This document shows, in pieces, positions 1-7,794 of a stretch of 21,573 nucleotides of DNA. The notes under the pieces were generated by a model that was not told the DNA's origin, made no database searches, and saw only the letters and a program-made list of their open reading frames with translations. Within the stretch, counting starts at the first letter, position 1. Every line of letters starts with the position of its first letter. Origin of the DNA: an uncultured Polaromonas sp. (GTDB lineage: Bacteria > Pseudomonadota > Gammaproteobacteria > Burkholderiales > Burkholderiaceae); contig CAMLDT010000037.1 in the NCBI GenBank assembly GCA_946479075.1, positions 1 to 21,573 on the forward strand, written 5' to 3'. A program made the translations under genes and the position numbers.

Positions 1-1532
1 ACGACCTCATCGAATCCGTCGCCGCCGCGCTGCAGTACATCAGCTACTACCACCCCGCCGACTACATCGCCCACCTGGCGCGTGCCTACGCGCGCGAGCA
101 AAGCCCGGCCGCGAAGGACGCCATTGCGCAGATCCTGACCAACAGCAAGATGAGCGCGACCGGCCACCGCCCGATCTGCCAGGACACCGGCATCGTCAAT
201 GTTTTCCTGAAAGTCGGCATGGATGTGCGCTGGGAAGGCTTCACCGGCAGCATCGACGACGCCATCAACGAAGGTGTGCGCCGCGGTTACAACCACCCCG
301 ACAATACGCTGCGCGCCTCGGTTGTGGCCGACCCGCATTTCGACCGCAAGAACACCAAAGACAACACGCCGGCGGTGATCTTCACCGAGATCGTGCCGGG
401 CAACACCCTCGACATCACGGTCGCAGCCAAAGGCGGCGGCAGCGAGAACAAAAGCAAGATGGCCATGCTCAACCCCGGTGACTCCATCGTCGACTGGGTG
501 CTCAAAACCGTGCCGACCATGGGCGCCGGCTGGTGCCCGCCCGGCATGCTGGGCATAGGCATTGGCGGCACCGCCGAAAAAGCCGTGCTGATGGCCAAGG
601 AGTCGCTGATGGACGACCTGGACATGTACGAGTTGCAGGCCAAGGCGGCTTCGGGCGCTGAACTCAGCAAGGTCGAGGCGCTGCGCCTGGAACTGTTTGA
701 AAAGGTCAATGCGTTGGGCATAGGCGCTCAGGGCCTGGGCGGCCTGACGACGGTGCTGGACGTGAAGATCCAGATGTACCCGACCCACGCAGCCAGCAAG
801 CCGGTGGCCATGATCCCGAACTGCGCCGCCACCCGCCACGCGCACTTCGTGATGGACGGCAGCGGCCCGGTTTACCTCGACCCGCCTTCGCTGGACCTCT
901 GGCCCAACGTCGAGTGGGCGCCCGATTATCAGAAAAGCAAAAAGGTTGACCTCAACACGCTGACCAAGGCGGAGGTCGCGAGCTGGAAACCCGGCGACAC
1001 CCTGCTGCTCAGCGGCAAGATGTTGACCGGCCGCGACGCCGCGCACAAGCGCATCCAGGGCATGCTGGCCAAGGGCGAAAAACTGCCGGTGGACTTTGCC
1101 AACCGCGTGATCTATTACGTGGGCCCGGTGGACCCGGTGGCCGGCGAAGCGGTCGGCCCGGCCGGCCCGACCACCTCGACCCGCATGGACGGGTTCACCG
1201 AGATGATGCTGGCCGAGACCGGCCTGATCGCGATGATCGGCAAAGCCGAACGCGGCCCGGTCGCCATCGAGGCCATCAAGAAGCACCAGAGCGCTTACCT
1301 GATGGCTGTCGGCGGCGCGGCCTACCTGGTCTCCAAAGCCATCAAACATGCCAAGGTGGTTGGTTTTGAAGACATGGGCATGGAAGCGATCTACGAATTC
1401 GACGTGGTGGACATGCCGGTGACGGTGGCGGTGGACGCCGGCGGCACCAGCGCCCACATCACCGGCCCGGCCGAGTGGCAGAAGAAAATCGCCACCGGCG
1501 AGTTCAAGGGCATCGCTGTCGCCGCAGCCTGA
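1..1532 (+). CDS. fumA: Class I (iron-sulfur) fumarate hydratase, 5' end cut by window
   Basis: Interconverts fumarate and malate in the TCA cycle in the cytoplasm, using an oxygen-labile [4Fe-4S] cluster. The open frame runs in from the window edge (first whole codon at 3) and 509 residues are visible. Class I enzymes are about 500-550 residues, so probably fewer than ten N-terminal residues are missing. The three cluster cysteines are seen in ICQDTG (visible residue 59), GWCPPG (178) and NCAATRHAHF (274). Their spacings, 119 and 96, closely match 119 and 94 in E. coli FumA (C105, C224, C318). The C-terminal domain carries GPAGPTTSTRMD and ends near AEWQKKIATGEFKGI. The stop TGA is at 1530-1532, and murI starts 3 nt later on the same strand, so the two are probably co-transcribed. 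The upstream promoter lies outside the window. Confidence 0.96.
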   Translation, partial: DLIESVAAALQYISYYHPADYIAHLARAYAREQSPAAKDAIAQILTNSKMSATGHRPICQDTGIVNVFLKVGMDVRWEGFTGSIDDAINEGVRRGYNHPDNTLRASVVADPHFDRKNTKDNTPAVIFTEIVPGNTLDITVAAKGGGSENKSKMAMLNPGDSIVDWVLKTVPTMGAGWCPPGMLGIGIGGTAEKAVLMAKESLMDDLDMYELQAKAASGAELSKVEALRLELFEKVNALGIGAQGLGGLTTVLDVKIQMYPTHAASKPVAMIPNCAATRHAHFVMDGSGPVYLDPPSLDLWPNVEWAPDYQKSKKVDLNTLTKAEVASWKPGDTLLLSGKMLTGRDAAHKRIQGMLAKGEKLPVDFANRVIYYVGPVDPVAGEAVGPAGPTTSTRMDGFTEMMLAETGLIAMIGKAERGPVAIEAIKKHQSAYLMAVGGAAYLVSKAIKHAKVVGFEDMGMEAIYEFDVVDMPVTVAVDAGGTSAHITGPAEWQKKIATGEFKGIAVAAA

Positions 1533-1535
1533 ACT

Positions 1536-2369
1536 GTGCGCACAGAGGCCGTTGGCGTCATCGACAGCGGCCTGGGCGGCCTGAGCGTGCTGCAGGCGCT
1601 GCGCGCCGAGTTGCCGCAGCAGGACTTCATCTACATCGCCGACAGCGGCCATGCGCCTTATGGCGAGCGGGATGAAGCCCACGTGATCGCGAGAGCGCAC
1701 GCCCTCACCGCACATCTGGTGGGCCAGGGCGTGCAGGCACTGGTGATCGCCTGCAACACCGCCACGGCCGCAGCCATCGATCTGCTGCGTGTCAGCCATC
1801 CGCAGTTGCCGATCATCGGCGTGGAGCCGGCACTCAAGCCTGCGGTGGCGCTCAGCCGTACCGGGCGTATCGGCGTGATGGCCACGCGCGCAACCCTCGC
1901 CAGCGCCCGCTTCCGGCAATTGATGGGCAGCCTGCCCAACCAGGCCGAGTTTGTGCTGCAAGCCTGCGATGGCCTGGCCGAAGCCATCGAACGGGCCACG
2001 TTGCAACCTGCGAATGCTCCTGAATTGATAGCTGCTTGCGCCCGCCACACGGGGGCTATGGGCCAATTTGGCTTAAAAACGGGAGACATTGACACGCTGG
2101 TGCTGGGCTGCACCCACTACCCCTTTGCCGCCGATGCCTTGCGCCACCTCGTCGGGCCGCAGGTGCAGTTTGTCGCCACCGGTGAAGCCGTGGCACGCCA
2201 GACGCGGCGGATGCTGCCGGGGGCATGCAACAGCAACGGCAACAGCGGTGCAAACACCTTGCCGGGCAGGATTCAACTCTTCAGCACCGGTCACCCCGCA
2301 GCGCTGGAGGCTGCAGCCAGGCGCTGGATAGCCCCCGCCAGCCGCGTCAGCCTGCTCTCCCTGTCATAA
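1536..2369 (+). CDS. murI: Glutamate racemase
   Basis: Converts L-glutamate to D-glutamate for peptidoglycan precursors (cytoplasmic, cofactor-independent). The N-terminus GVIDSGLGGLSVL, the first catalytic cysteine in ACNTAT (C73) and the second in LGCTHYPF (C192) define the family. The protein has 277 residues, normal for MurI. The GTG start at 1536 is chosen because the family N-terminus begins only a few residues later and the frame sits 3 nt after the fumarase stop. The Shine-Dalgarno is weak, which fits translational coupling. The distance between the catalytic cysteines is 119, against about 111-112 in B. subtilis RacE and E. coli MurI. The extra length falls in residues about 161-182, encoded by a 65-bp dispersed repeat described separately. 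Another Asn/Gly-rich insertion lies near residues 229-238, after RRMLPGA. Confidence 0.95.
   Translation: MRTEAVGVIDSGLGGLSVLQALRAELPQQDFIYIADSGHAPYGERDEAHVIARAHALTAHLVGQGVQALVIACNTATAAAIDLLRVSHPQLPIIGVEPALKPAVALSRTGRIGVMATRATLASARFRQLMGSLPNQAEFVLQACDGLAEAIERATLQPANAPELIAACARHTGAMGQFGLKTGDIDTLVLGCTHYPFAADALRHLVGPQVQFVATGEAVARQTRRMLPGACNSNGNSGANTLPGRIQLFSTGHPAALEAAARRWIAPASRVSLLSLS
2016..2080 (+). repeat. 65-bp dispersed repeat, copy 1, inside murI
   Basis: Aligns without gaps to 20790-20854 on the same strand, at 44 of 65 positions by hand. Conserved blocks are ATTGATAGCTG, TGCGC, ACGGGGGCTA and TTTGGCT. It is translated in the murI frame as residues about 161-182 (from APELIAACAR to GLKT), ending about 10 residues before catalytic C192. 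I remember similar elements (GATAGCTGCTTGCGC, then GGGCTA, then TTTGGCT plus an A-rich end) scattered in Comamonadaceae genomes. That recollection has not been checked. Confidence 0.6.
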
Positions 2370-2379
2370 CAACCTGCGC

Positions 2380-2400
2380 CCGCCAGGTCAGGGCTGGCGG
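2380..2400 (+). terminator. Possible weak hairpin terminator after murI
   Basis: Perfect 7-bp stem (CCGCCAG with CTGGCGG) and a 7-nt loop, starting 10 nt after the murI stop. No T-tract follows (CCCAAAAGTC), so intrinsic termination is doubtful. It could be a transcript-end stabilising or Rho-associated structure. The rest of the 142-bp gap to the oxidase gene shows another hairpin (GCCCGT with ACGGGC, about 2463-2484) and no promoter I would defend. Confidence 0.3.
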
Positions 2401-2511
2401 CCCAAAAGTCTTTCGCTTCCGGGCCGTCAGATGCCGCGGCGGGCCAACCGTGGGGTTATCGTGCCCGTCAGCGCCGAACGGGCGCACACTGGAACTTCTG
2501 AGGAGCCACCC

Positions 2512-3156
2512 ATGACCGCCGCACCCACGTCAACATCAACACCAACGCCCCACCACCCCCAGCGGAATCTTTCAGACCGTTTTGCGTGGCGTACCACGCG
2601 TTTCCTGCGGTTTCTGGCCGATACCTTTTTTGCCGGGCGTTACGGCAATCGCGCCGTGGTGCTGGAGACCATCGCCGCCGTACCCGGCATGGTCGGCGGC
2701 GCACTGATCCACCTCAAGTCGCTGCGCAGCATGAAGGACGACGAGGGCTGGATCCGCCAGTTGCTCGACGAGGCTGAAAACGAACGCATGCACCTGATGA
2801 CTTTTGTGCACATTGCACAACCGGGCGTGCTGGAGCGCTGGATGGTTCTGCTGGCGCAAGGCGTGTTCTACAACCTGTTTTTTGTGCTTTACCTGGTGTC
2901 ACCGCGCACGGCGCACCGGCTGGTCGGCTATTTCGAGGAAGAAGCCGTCTACAGCTACACCGAATACCTGGCCGGCATCGACAGCGGCGTTTATGACAAT
3001 GTGGCCGCCCCACAAATCGCCATCGACTACTGGAAGCTGGCGCCCGATGCGCGTTTGCGCGATGTGGTCATCGCGGTGCGCGACGATGAGGCAGGCCACC
3101 GCGACGTCAACCACCACTTCGCCGACCAGCTTAACGCCGGGGTGGACGTCGCCTAG
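2512..3156 (+). CDS. aox: Alternative oxidase (cyanide-insensitive ubiquinol oxidase)
   Basis: Non-proton-pumping di-iron terminal oxidase that passes electrons from ubiquinol directly to oxygen; a monotopic protein on the cytoplasmic membrane. All di-iron ligand motifs are present: LETIAAVPGM (E52), NERMHL (E91, H94), FEEEAV (E142-144) and DDEAGHRDVNH (E193, H196). The protein is 214 residues with a Thr/Pro-rich N-terminus of about 20, shorter than the mitochondrial enzymes, as usual for bacterial forms. The ATG at 2512 is preceded by GAGGAG at a good distance. An in-frame ATG at 2431 has no ribosome site and would add non-family sequence. The gene stands alone on this strand after murI. Its TAG stop overlaps the stop of the convergent efflux operon. 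No NO-responsive or redox regulator is adjacent. Confidence 0.95.
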   Translation: MTAAPTSTSTPTPHHPQRNLSDRFAWRTTRFLRFLADTFFAGRYGNRAVVLETIAAVPGMVGGALIHLKSLRSMKDDEGWIRQLLDEAENERMHLMTFVHIAQPGVLERWMVLLAQGVFYNLFFVLYLVSPRTAHRLVGYFEEEAVYSYTEYLAGIDSGVYDNVAAPQIAIDYWKLAPDARLRDVVIAVRDDEAGHRDVNHHFADQLNAGVDVA

Positions 3157-4625
3157 GGCGTCGCCGCAGCTTCCTTCCAGCCTCCGCCCAGGGTCTTGTA
3201 GAGCGTGACCTGATTCTGCAATTGCAAAAGCCGGGTCTGCACCACCGCCTGACGCGCTGCGAACAGCGAGCGCTGCGCATCCAGCAGATCCAGCTGGCTG
3301 GCGATACCGTTCTGGTAACGCAGGTCGGACAACTTGAAACGCACAGCCTCCGCCTCCGCCTGCGCTTGCTGGGCACGCAATTGCTCACCCAGTGTGGCCC
3401 TGCCGGCCAGCGCATCAGCGACTTCCCGGAAAGCCGTCTGGATGGCTTTTTCGTATTGCGCCACGGCAATGTCGCGGTTGACGTTGGCCGAGTCCAGCCC
3501 GGCCTTGTTGCGTCCGGCGTCAAACAGCGGCAGGAACAACTGCGGCGCCAGTGTCCAGCCGTAGGTGCCGCTTTCAAACAGCCCCGACAGGCGCGTGCTG
3601 ACGCTGCCGGCCGATGCCGTCAGCGAGATACGCGGAAAAAACGCCGCGCGCGCCGCACCGATGTTCGCATTGGCTGCCAGCAATTGCTGCTCGGCCTGGC
3701 GGATATCGGGGCGTTTGGTCAGCAGGTCGGACGGCAGGCCCGCAGGCACGTCCACCATCAGGGGCGCATCGGCCAGGGCCTGATCACGCGGAAGCGCAGC
3801 GGCCAGTTCGCCGGTGAGCGGCTGGCCCAGCAGCAAGGTCAACAGGTTCTCGTCGAGCGCGCGCTGGCGCTGCAGCTGCGCCAGGCTGATGCGTGCGGCT
3901 TCTGCCAGCGACTCGGCCTGTCGCAGATCAAGCTCGGAGGTCACACCGTTGTCAAAACGCAAACGGCTGAGCTTGAAAGACTCTTCGCGCGTGGCCAGGG
4001 TTTGCTCGGTGATGCCCAGAAGCTCCTCGTCAGCGAGCAGGCTCAGCCAGGTGTTGGCCACCGTCGCAATCAGGCTGATCTGCGTCGTCTTGCGTCCTTC
4101 CTCCGTCGCCAGGTACTGCGCCAGCGCGGCATCCTTGAGACTGGCGACACGGCCGAAAAAATCGATTTCGTAAGAGGTCAGCGCCAGGCCGGCGGTGTAA
4201 ACACTGGAAATGCTCCCGTTACCGGTGGCGCTGGGCTGGCGCGTGCCGGTTGCCGAAGCGCCGACCGTCGGAAACTGGTCGGCGCGGCGAATCTGGAACT
4301 GGGCCCGCGCCTGTTCAATGTTGAGCACGGCGACCCGCAGATCGCGGTTGTTGCGCAGTGCCGCATCAATCAGCAGCCGCAACCGCGCATCACTGAAAAA
4401 ACTCTGCCATTCAATGTCCGCGGCGGACACCGTCTGCACCGCCGCCGATGTGGCCGAGGGCGCAGTCGCCAGGGACTTCGACAGGCGCAGGCCCGGCCAG
4501 TCGGCCGAAATCGGCGCTGCGGGCCGTTCATAGGTCGGCGCCATCGAGCAGCCGGCCAGCAGGGCCATGGTGCCCAGCGACAGCAGAGGGGCCAGCGCTG
4601 TCTTACGCATGGGGTTTGTCTTCAT
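3153..4625 (-). CDS. RND efflux outer-membrane lipoprotein (OprM/NodT family)
   Basis: Outer-membrane channel of a tripartite drug pump, a TolC-like trimer that exports substrate from the pump to the exterior. A lipoprotein signal is visible: the hydrophobic stretch LAPLLSLGTMALLAGC puts the lipid-modified Cys at residue 26. Two OEP repeats follow (about 70-270 and 290-480), with typical motifs such as YEIDFFGRV, KRPDIRQAEQ and DAGRNKAGL. The length is 490 residues, normal for the family. The start at 4625 is chosen because GGAGAAGA precedes it; ATG at 4610 has no such site. The start overlaps the end of the RND gene by 23 nt, implying translational coupling. It is the last gene of the operon; its stop overlaps the oxidase stop and no terminator is evident. 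Confidence 0.92.
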   Translation of the reverse strand: MKTNPMRKTALAPLLSLGTMALLAGCSMAPTYERPAAPISADWPGLRLSKSLATAPSATSAAVQTVSAADIEWQSFFSDARLRLLIDAALRNNRDLRVAVLNIEQARAQFQIRRADQFPTVGASATGTRQPSATGNGSISSVYTAGLALTSYEIDFFGRVASLKDAALAQYLATEEGRKTTQISLIATVANTWLSLLADEELLGITEQTLATREESFKLSRLRFDNGVTSELDLRQAESLAEAARISLAQLQRQRALDENLLTLLLGQPLTGELAAALPRDQALADAPLMVDVPAGLPSDLLTKRPDIRQAEQQLLAANANIGAARAAFFPRISLTASAGSVSTRLSGLFESGTYGWTLAPQLFLPLFDAGRNKAGLDSANVNRDIAVAQYEKAIQTAFREVADALAGRATLGEQLRAQQAQAEAEAVRFKLSDLRYQNGIASQLDLLDAQRSLFAARQAVVQTRLLQLQNQVTLYKTLGGGWKEAAATP

Positions 4626-7600
4626 GGCTTTCTTCTCCGTCGATGCCGGCCGCATGGGCGTGTTCGGCATACATCCTCTTTTGGCGCTCGCTGCTCTTGA
4701 ACAGGCCGCGCACCACCACAAAAAATATCGGCACAAAAATCACCGCCAGGGTGGTGCCTGTGAGCATGCCGCCAATCACCCCGGTGCCGATGGCGCGCTG
4801 GCTGGCTGAGCCGGCGCCGGTGGCAATGGCCAGCGGCAACACACCCATCATGAAGGCCAGCGAAGTCATCACAATCGGCCGGAACCGCATGTGGGCTGCC
4901 GCCAGTGCCGATTCGATGGCGCTTTTCCCCTGGGCTTCGAGGTCCTTGGCAAACTCGATGATCAGGATCGCGTTTTTCGCCGACAGGCCAATGATGGTGA
5001 TCAGCCCCACCTGGAAGTAAACGTCGTTGGAATAGGCGCGCAGCAGGGTGGCCAGCAGCACGCCCAGCACGCCCAGTGGCACGACCAGAATCACCGCCAG
5101 CGGAATGCTCCAGCTTTCGTACAGCGCCGCCAGGCAGAGGAACACCGCCAGGATCGCGAAGCCGTAAAGAATCAGCGCCTGCGAGCCCGCCAGTTTTTCC
5201 TCACGCGACTGGCCGGTCCACTCAAAGCCAAAACCCGCAGGCAGTTTGGCCGCCAGGTTTTCCATCTCGGTCATCGCCGCGCCCGAGCTGTAGCCCGGGG
5301 CGGCCGAGCCGGAAATGCGCATGGCCGGATAACCGTTGTAGCGAATGGTCTGCTGCGCGCCAGTGACCCAGCGCGTGGAAGCAAATGCCGACAGCGGCAC
5401 CGGCCGGCCCTGCGCGTTGCTGGCATTGAGTCGCAACAGGTCGTCGGGCTGCATGCGGGCCGGCGCATCGGCCTGCACCACCACGCGCTGCAGGCGCCCC
5501 TGGTTCGGGAAGTCGTTCACATAGCTGGAGCCCAGCGCGGTGGACAGCGCGTTGTTGATTGCATCAAACGAAACGCCGAGTGCATTGGCCTTGTCCCGGT
5601 CGATGTCGATCTGCAGCTGCGGGCCATCCTCCAGGCCGTCCGGACGGACTTGCGTCAGTACCGGGCTTTTGCTCGCCATGCCCAGCAACTGGTTGCGCGC
5701 GGACAGCAGCGCATCGTGACCGGCACCGCCGCGGTCCTGCAGGCGGAAGGTAAAGCCGCTGGCCGATCCGAGTTCAGGAATCGGCGGCGGACTCAACGGG
5801 AAGATAAAGGCATCGCGGATGCCCGACAGGGCGCCAAAGGCGCGGCCCGCCAGCGCCTCGGCCGACTGGCCGGCGCTGTGCCGTTCGGACCAGTCCTTGA
5901 GCGTGACAAAGGCCAGCGCAGCGTTCTGTCCTTGCCCCGAGAAGCTGAAGCCCAGAACGCCCACCATGCTCTGGACTTCCGGCTGCTTGAGGATGTAGCC
6001 CTCTACCTGCTCCATGACGGCCAGCGTCCGTTCCTGCGTGGCACCCGGCGGAAGTTGCACGTTCACCAGAATGTTGCCCTGGTCCTCACCCGGCAGGAAC
6101 GAAGTGGGCAGGCGCAGGTAAACGACGGCCACCGCGGCAATGATCGCCACATAGATCACCAGGTACCGCGCCGCGCGGCGGAGCAAACGCGCCACGAAGC
6201 CTTCATACCCTTTGGCAGTGCGCGAAAACCCGCGATTGAACCAGCCGAAAAAGCCGCGCTTTTCATGATGATGGCCGGCCTCGACCGGCTTGAGCAAGGT
6301 GGCGCACAGGGCCGGTGTGAGCGACAGCGCCATGAAGGCCGAAAAACTGATCGACGACACCATCACCGCCGAGAACTGGCGGTAGATGTTGCCGGTCGAA
6401 CCGGCAAAAAAGGCGAGCGGCACAAACACGGAAATCAGCACCACCGTCACGCCGATGATGGCGCCTGAAATCTGCTTCATGGCCTTGCGCGTGGCTTCCA
6501 GCGGCGGGAGTCCCTCTTCGCTCATGATGCGTTCGACGTTCTCGACCACCACGATCGCATCGTCAACCACAATACCGATCACCAGCACCATGCCGAACAT
6601 GGTCAACACGTTGATCGAAAAACCGAGCGCGAGCAGCGTGCCGAATGTTCCCAGCAAGGCTATCGGCACCACGATGGTCGGTATCACGGTGTAGCGCCAG
6701 TTCTGCAGGAACAGGAACATGACGAGGAACACCAGCGCCACCGCCTCCAGCAGCGTCTCGGCCACCTGGCGAATGGAAATCTGCACGAAGCGCGAGCTGT
6801 CGTAGGGAATGGTCCAGCTCACGCCCTGCGGGAAATAACGCTCCAGCTCGGTCATCTTCTGGCGCACGGCCTTGGCCGAGGCCAGGGCGTTGCCGCTCGG
6901 CGAAAGCTGCACGCCAATGCCGACGGCTGGTTTTCCGTTGAGGCGCGCCGACGTGGCGTAAGCCTGGCCGCCGAGTTCGATGCGCGCGACGTCCTTGAGC
7001 CGCACCGTGGAGCCGTCGGTGTTGGCACGCAGCACGATGTTGCCGAACTGCTCGACACTGGCCAGCTGACCGTCAACCACCACCGTCGCGGCAATGCCCT
7101 GACCATCCACATTGGGCAGATCCCCAATGGTGCCGGACGCGACCTGGGCGTTCTGCGCGCGAATGGCGTTGGTCACGTCGGCCGGGGAGAGGTTGAAGCC
7201 CGACAGTTTGGCGGGCTCGATCCAGATGCGCATGGCACGCTCGGAGCCGAACAGCTGGGCCTGGCCAATGCCGGGGAGGCGCTGCAACTCGGGCACCACG
7301 GTGCGGGAGGCATAGTCGCCCAGCGCAATCGGGTCGATGGCCGGGTTGCTCGACGACAGCATCGTGAACAGCAGGAAGTTCGAGCGCGACTTGTCCACAC
7401 GCACACCCTGCTGGGTCACCGCCTGCGGCAGGCGCGGCGAAGCACGGGACAAACGGTTCTGCACATCCACCTGGGCCAGATCGGCATTGGTGCCGGGCTG
7501 GAAGCTGATGGTGATGCTGCCGGTGCCGTTGGCCTGGGCTACCGACTCCATGTAGATCAGGCCGGGCGAGCCATTCATCTCGCGCTCGATGACGGACAGC

Positions 7601-7782
7601 ACGCTGTCCTCCAGGGTCTGGGCCGAGGCGCCGGGATAGGCGGCGTTGATGATGATGGCAGGCGGCGCCACCGGCGGATACTGGGAGATCGGCAGCTGCG
7701 TGATCGCCACGCCACCCATCACGATGATGAACAGCGCAATCACCCAGGCAAAGATCGGCCGATCAATGAAAAATTTGGCCAT
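4603..7782 (-). CDS. acrB: RND multidrug efflux pump, inner-membrane subunit (HAE1, AcrB/MexB-like)
   Basis: Proton-driven drug/proton antiporter of the inner membrane that captures substrates from periplasm and membrane. The protein is 1059 residues (E. coli AcrB 1049) and collinear with AcrB. The N-terminus MAKFFIDRPIFAWVIA is typical. The proton-relay aspartates fall at D407 and D408 in GIVVDDAIVVVEN, the TM10 lysine is K936 in GLSAKNAILIIEF, and RPIVMTSLAF follows. Two porter-domain halves and twelve membrane segments are recognisable. The C-terminus is His/Glu-rich. ATG 7782 lies 12 nt after the adaptor stop, and the Shine-Dalgarno AAGGAG overlaps that TAA, so translation is coupled. The order adaptor-pump-channel with a divergent TetR gene resembles acrAB/mexAB-oprM/bpeAB-oprB. 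The symbol is a family label; substrates cannot be read from sequence. Confidence 0.95.
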   Translation of the reverse strand: MAKFFIDRPIFAWVIALFIIVMGGVAITQLPISQYPPVAPPAIIINAAYPGASAQTLEDSVLSVIEREMNGSPGLIYMESVAQANGTGSITISFQPGTNADLAQVDVQNRLSRASPRLPQAVTQQGVRVDKSRSNFLLFTMLSSSNPAIDPIALGDYASRTVVPELQRLPGIGQAQLFGSERAMRIWIEPAKLSGFNLSPADVTNAIRAQNAQVASGTIGDLPNVDGQGIAATVVVDGQLASVEQFGNIVLRANTDGSTVRLKDVARIELGGQAYATSARLNGKPAVGIGVQLSPSGNALASAKAVRQKMTELERYFPQGVSWTIPYDSSRFVQISIRQVAETLLEAVALVFLVMFLFLQNWRYTVIPTIVVPIALLGTFGTLLALGFSINVLTMFGMVLVIGIVVDDAIVVVENVERIMSEEGLPPLEATRKAMKQISGAIIGVTVVLISVFVPLAFFAGSTGNIYRQFSAVMVSSISFSAFMALSLTPALCATLLKPVEAGHHHEKRGFFGWFNRGFSRTAKGYEGFVARLLRRAARYLVIYVAIIAAVAVVYLRLPTSFLPGEDQGNILVNVQLPPGATQERTLAVMEQVEGYILKQPEVQSMVGVLGFSFSGQGQNAALAFVTLKDWSERHSAGQSAEALAGRAFGALSGIRDAFIFPLSPPPIPELGSASGFTFRLQDRGGAGHDALLSARNQLLGMASKSPVLTQVRPDGLEDGPQLQIDIDRDKANALGVSFDAINNALSTALGSSYVNDFPNQGRLQRVVVQADAPARMQPDDLLRLNASNAQGRPVPLSAFASTRWVTGAQQTIRYNGYPAMRISGSAAPGYSSGAAMTEMENLAAKLPAGFGFEWTGQSREEKLAGSQALILYGFAILAVFLCLAALYESWSIPLAVILVVPLGVLGVLLATLLRAYSNDVYFQVGLITIIGLSAKNAILIIEFAKDLEAQGKSAIESALAAAHMRFRPIVMTSLAFMMGVLPLAIATGAGSASQRAIGTGVIGGMLTGTTLAVIFVPIFFVVVRGLFKSSERQKRMYAEHAHAAGIDGEESHEDKPHA

Positions 7783-7794
7783 GCAGCGGGCTCC

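Noticed and set aside
2431..2511. Upstream in-frame start for the alternative oxidase
   Set aside because: No Shine-Dalgarno, and the added residues do not resemble the family; ATG 2512 has GAGGAG.
3222..4700. Long open frame on the plus strand opposite the outer-membrane channel gene
   Set aside because: It is the complement of a well-supported gene in GC-rich DNA, its product is low in family-like motifs and rich in Arg/Gln, and it has no ribosome site.
4626..4736. N-terminal extension of the outer-membrane channel gene
   Set aside because: It would place a second sequence before the lipoprotein signal and overlap the RND gene by over 130 nt; the ATG at 4625 has a good ribosome site directly before the signal peptide.
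4891..6468. Long plus-strand open frame opposite the first RND pump
   Set aside because: Antisense shadow of a gene with clear motifs; composition (Arg/Gln/His-rich) is typical of such shadows.
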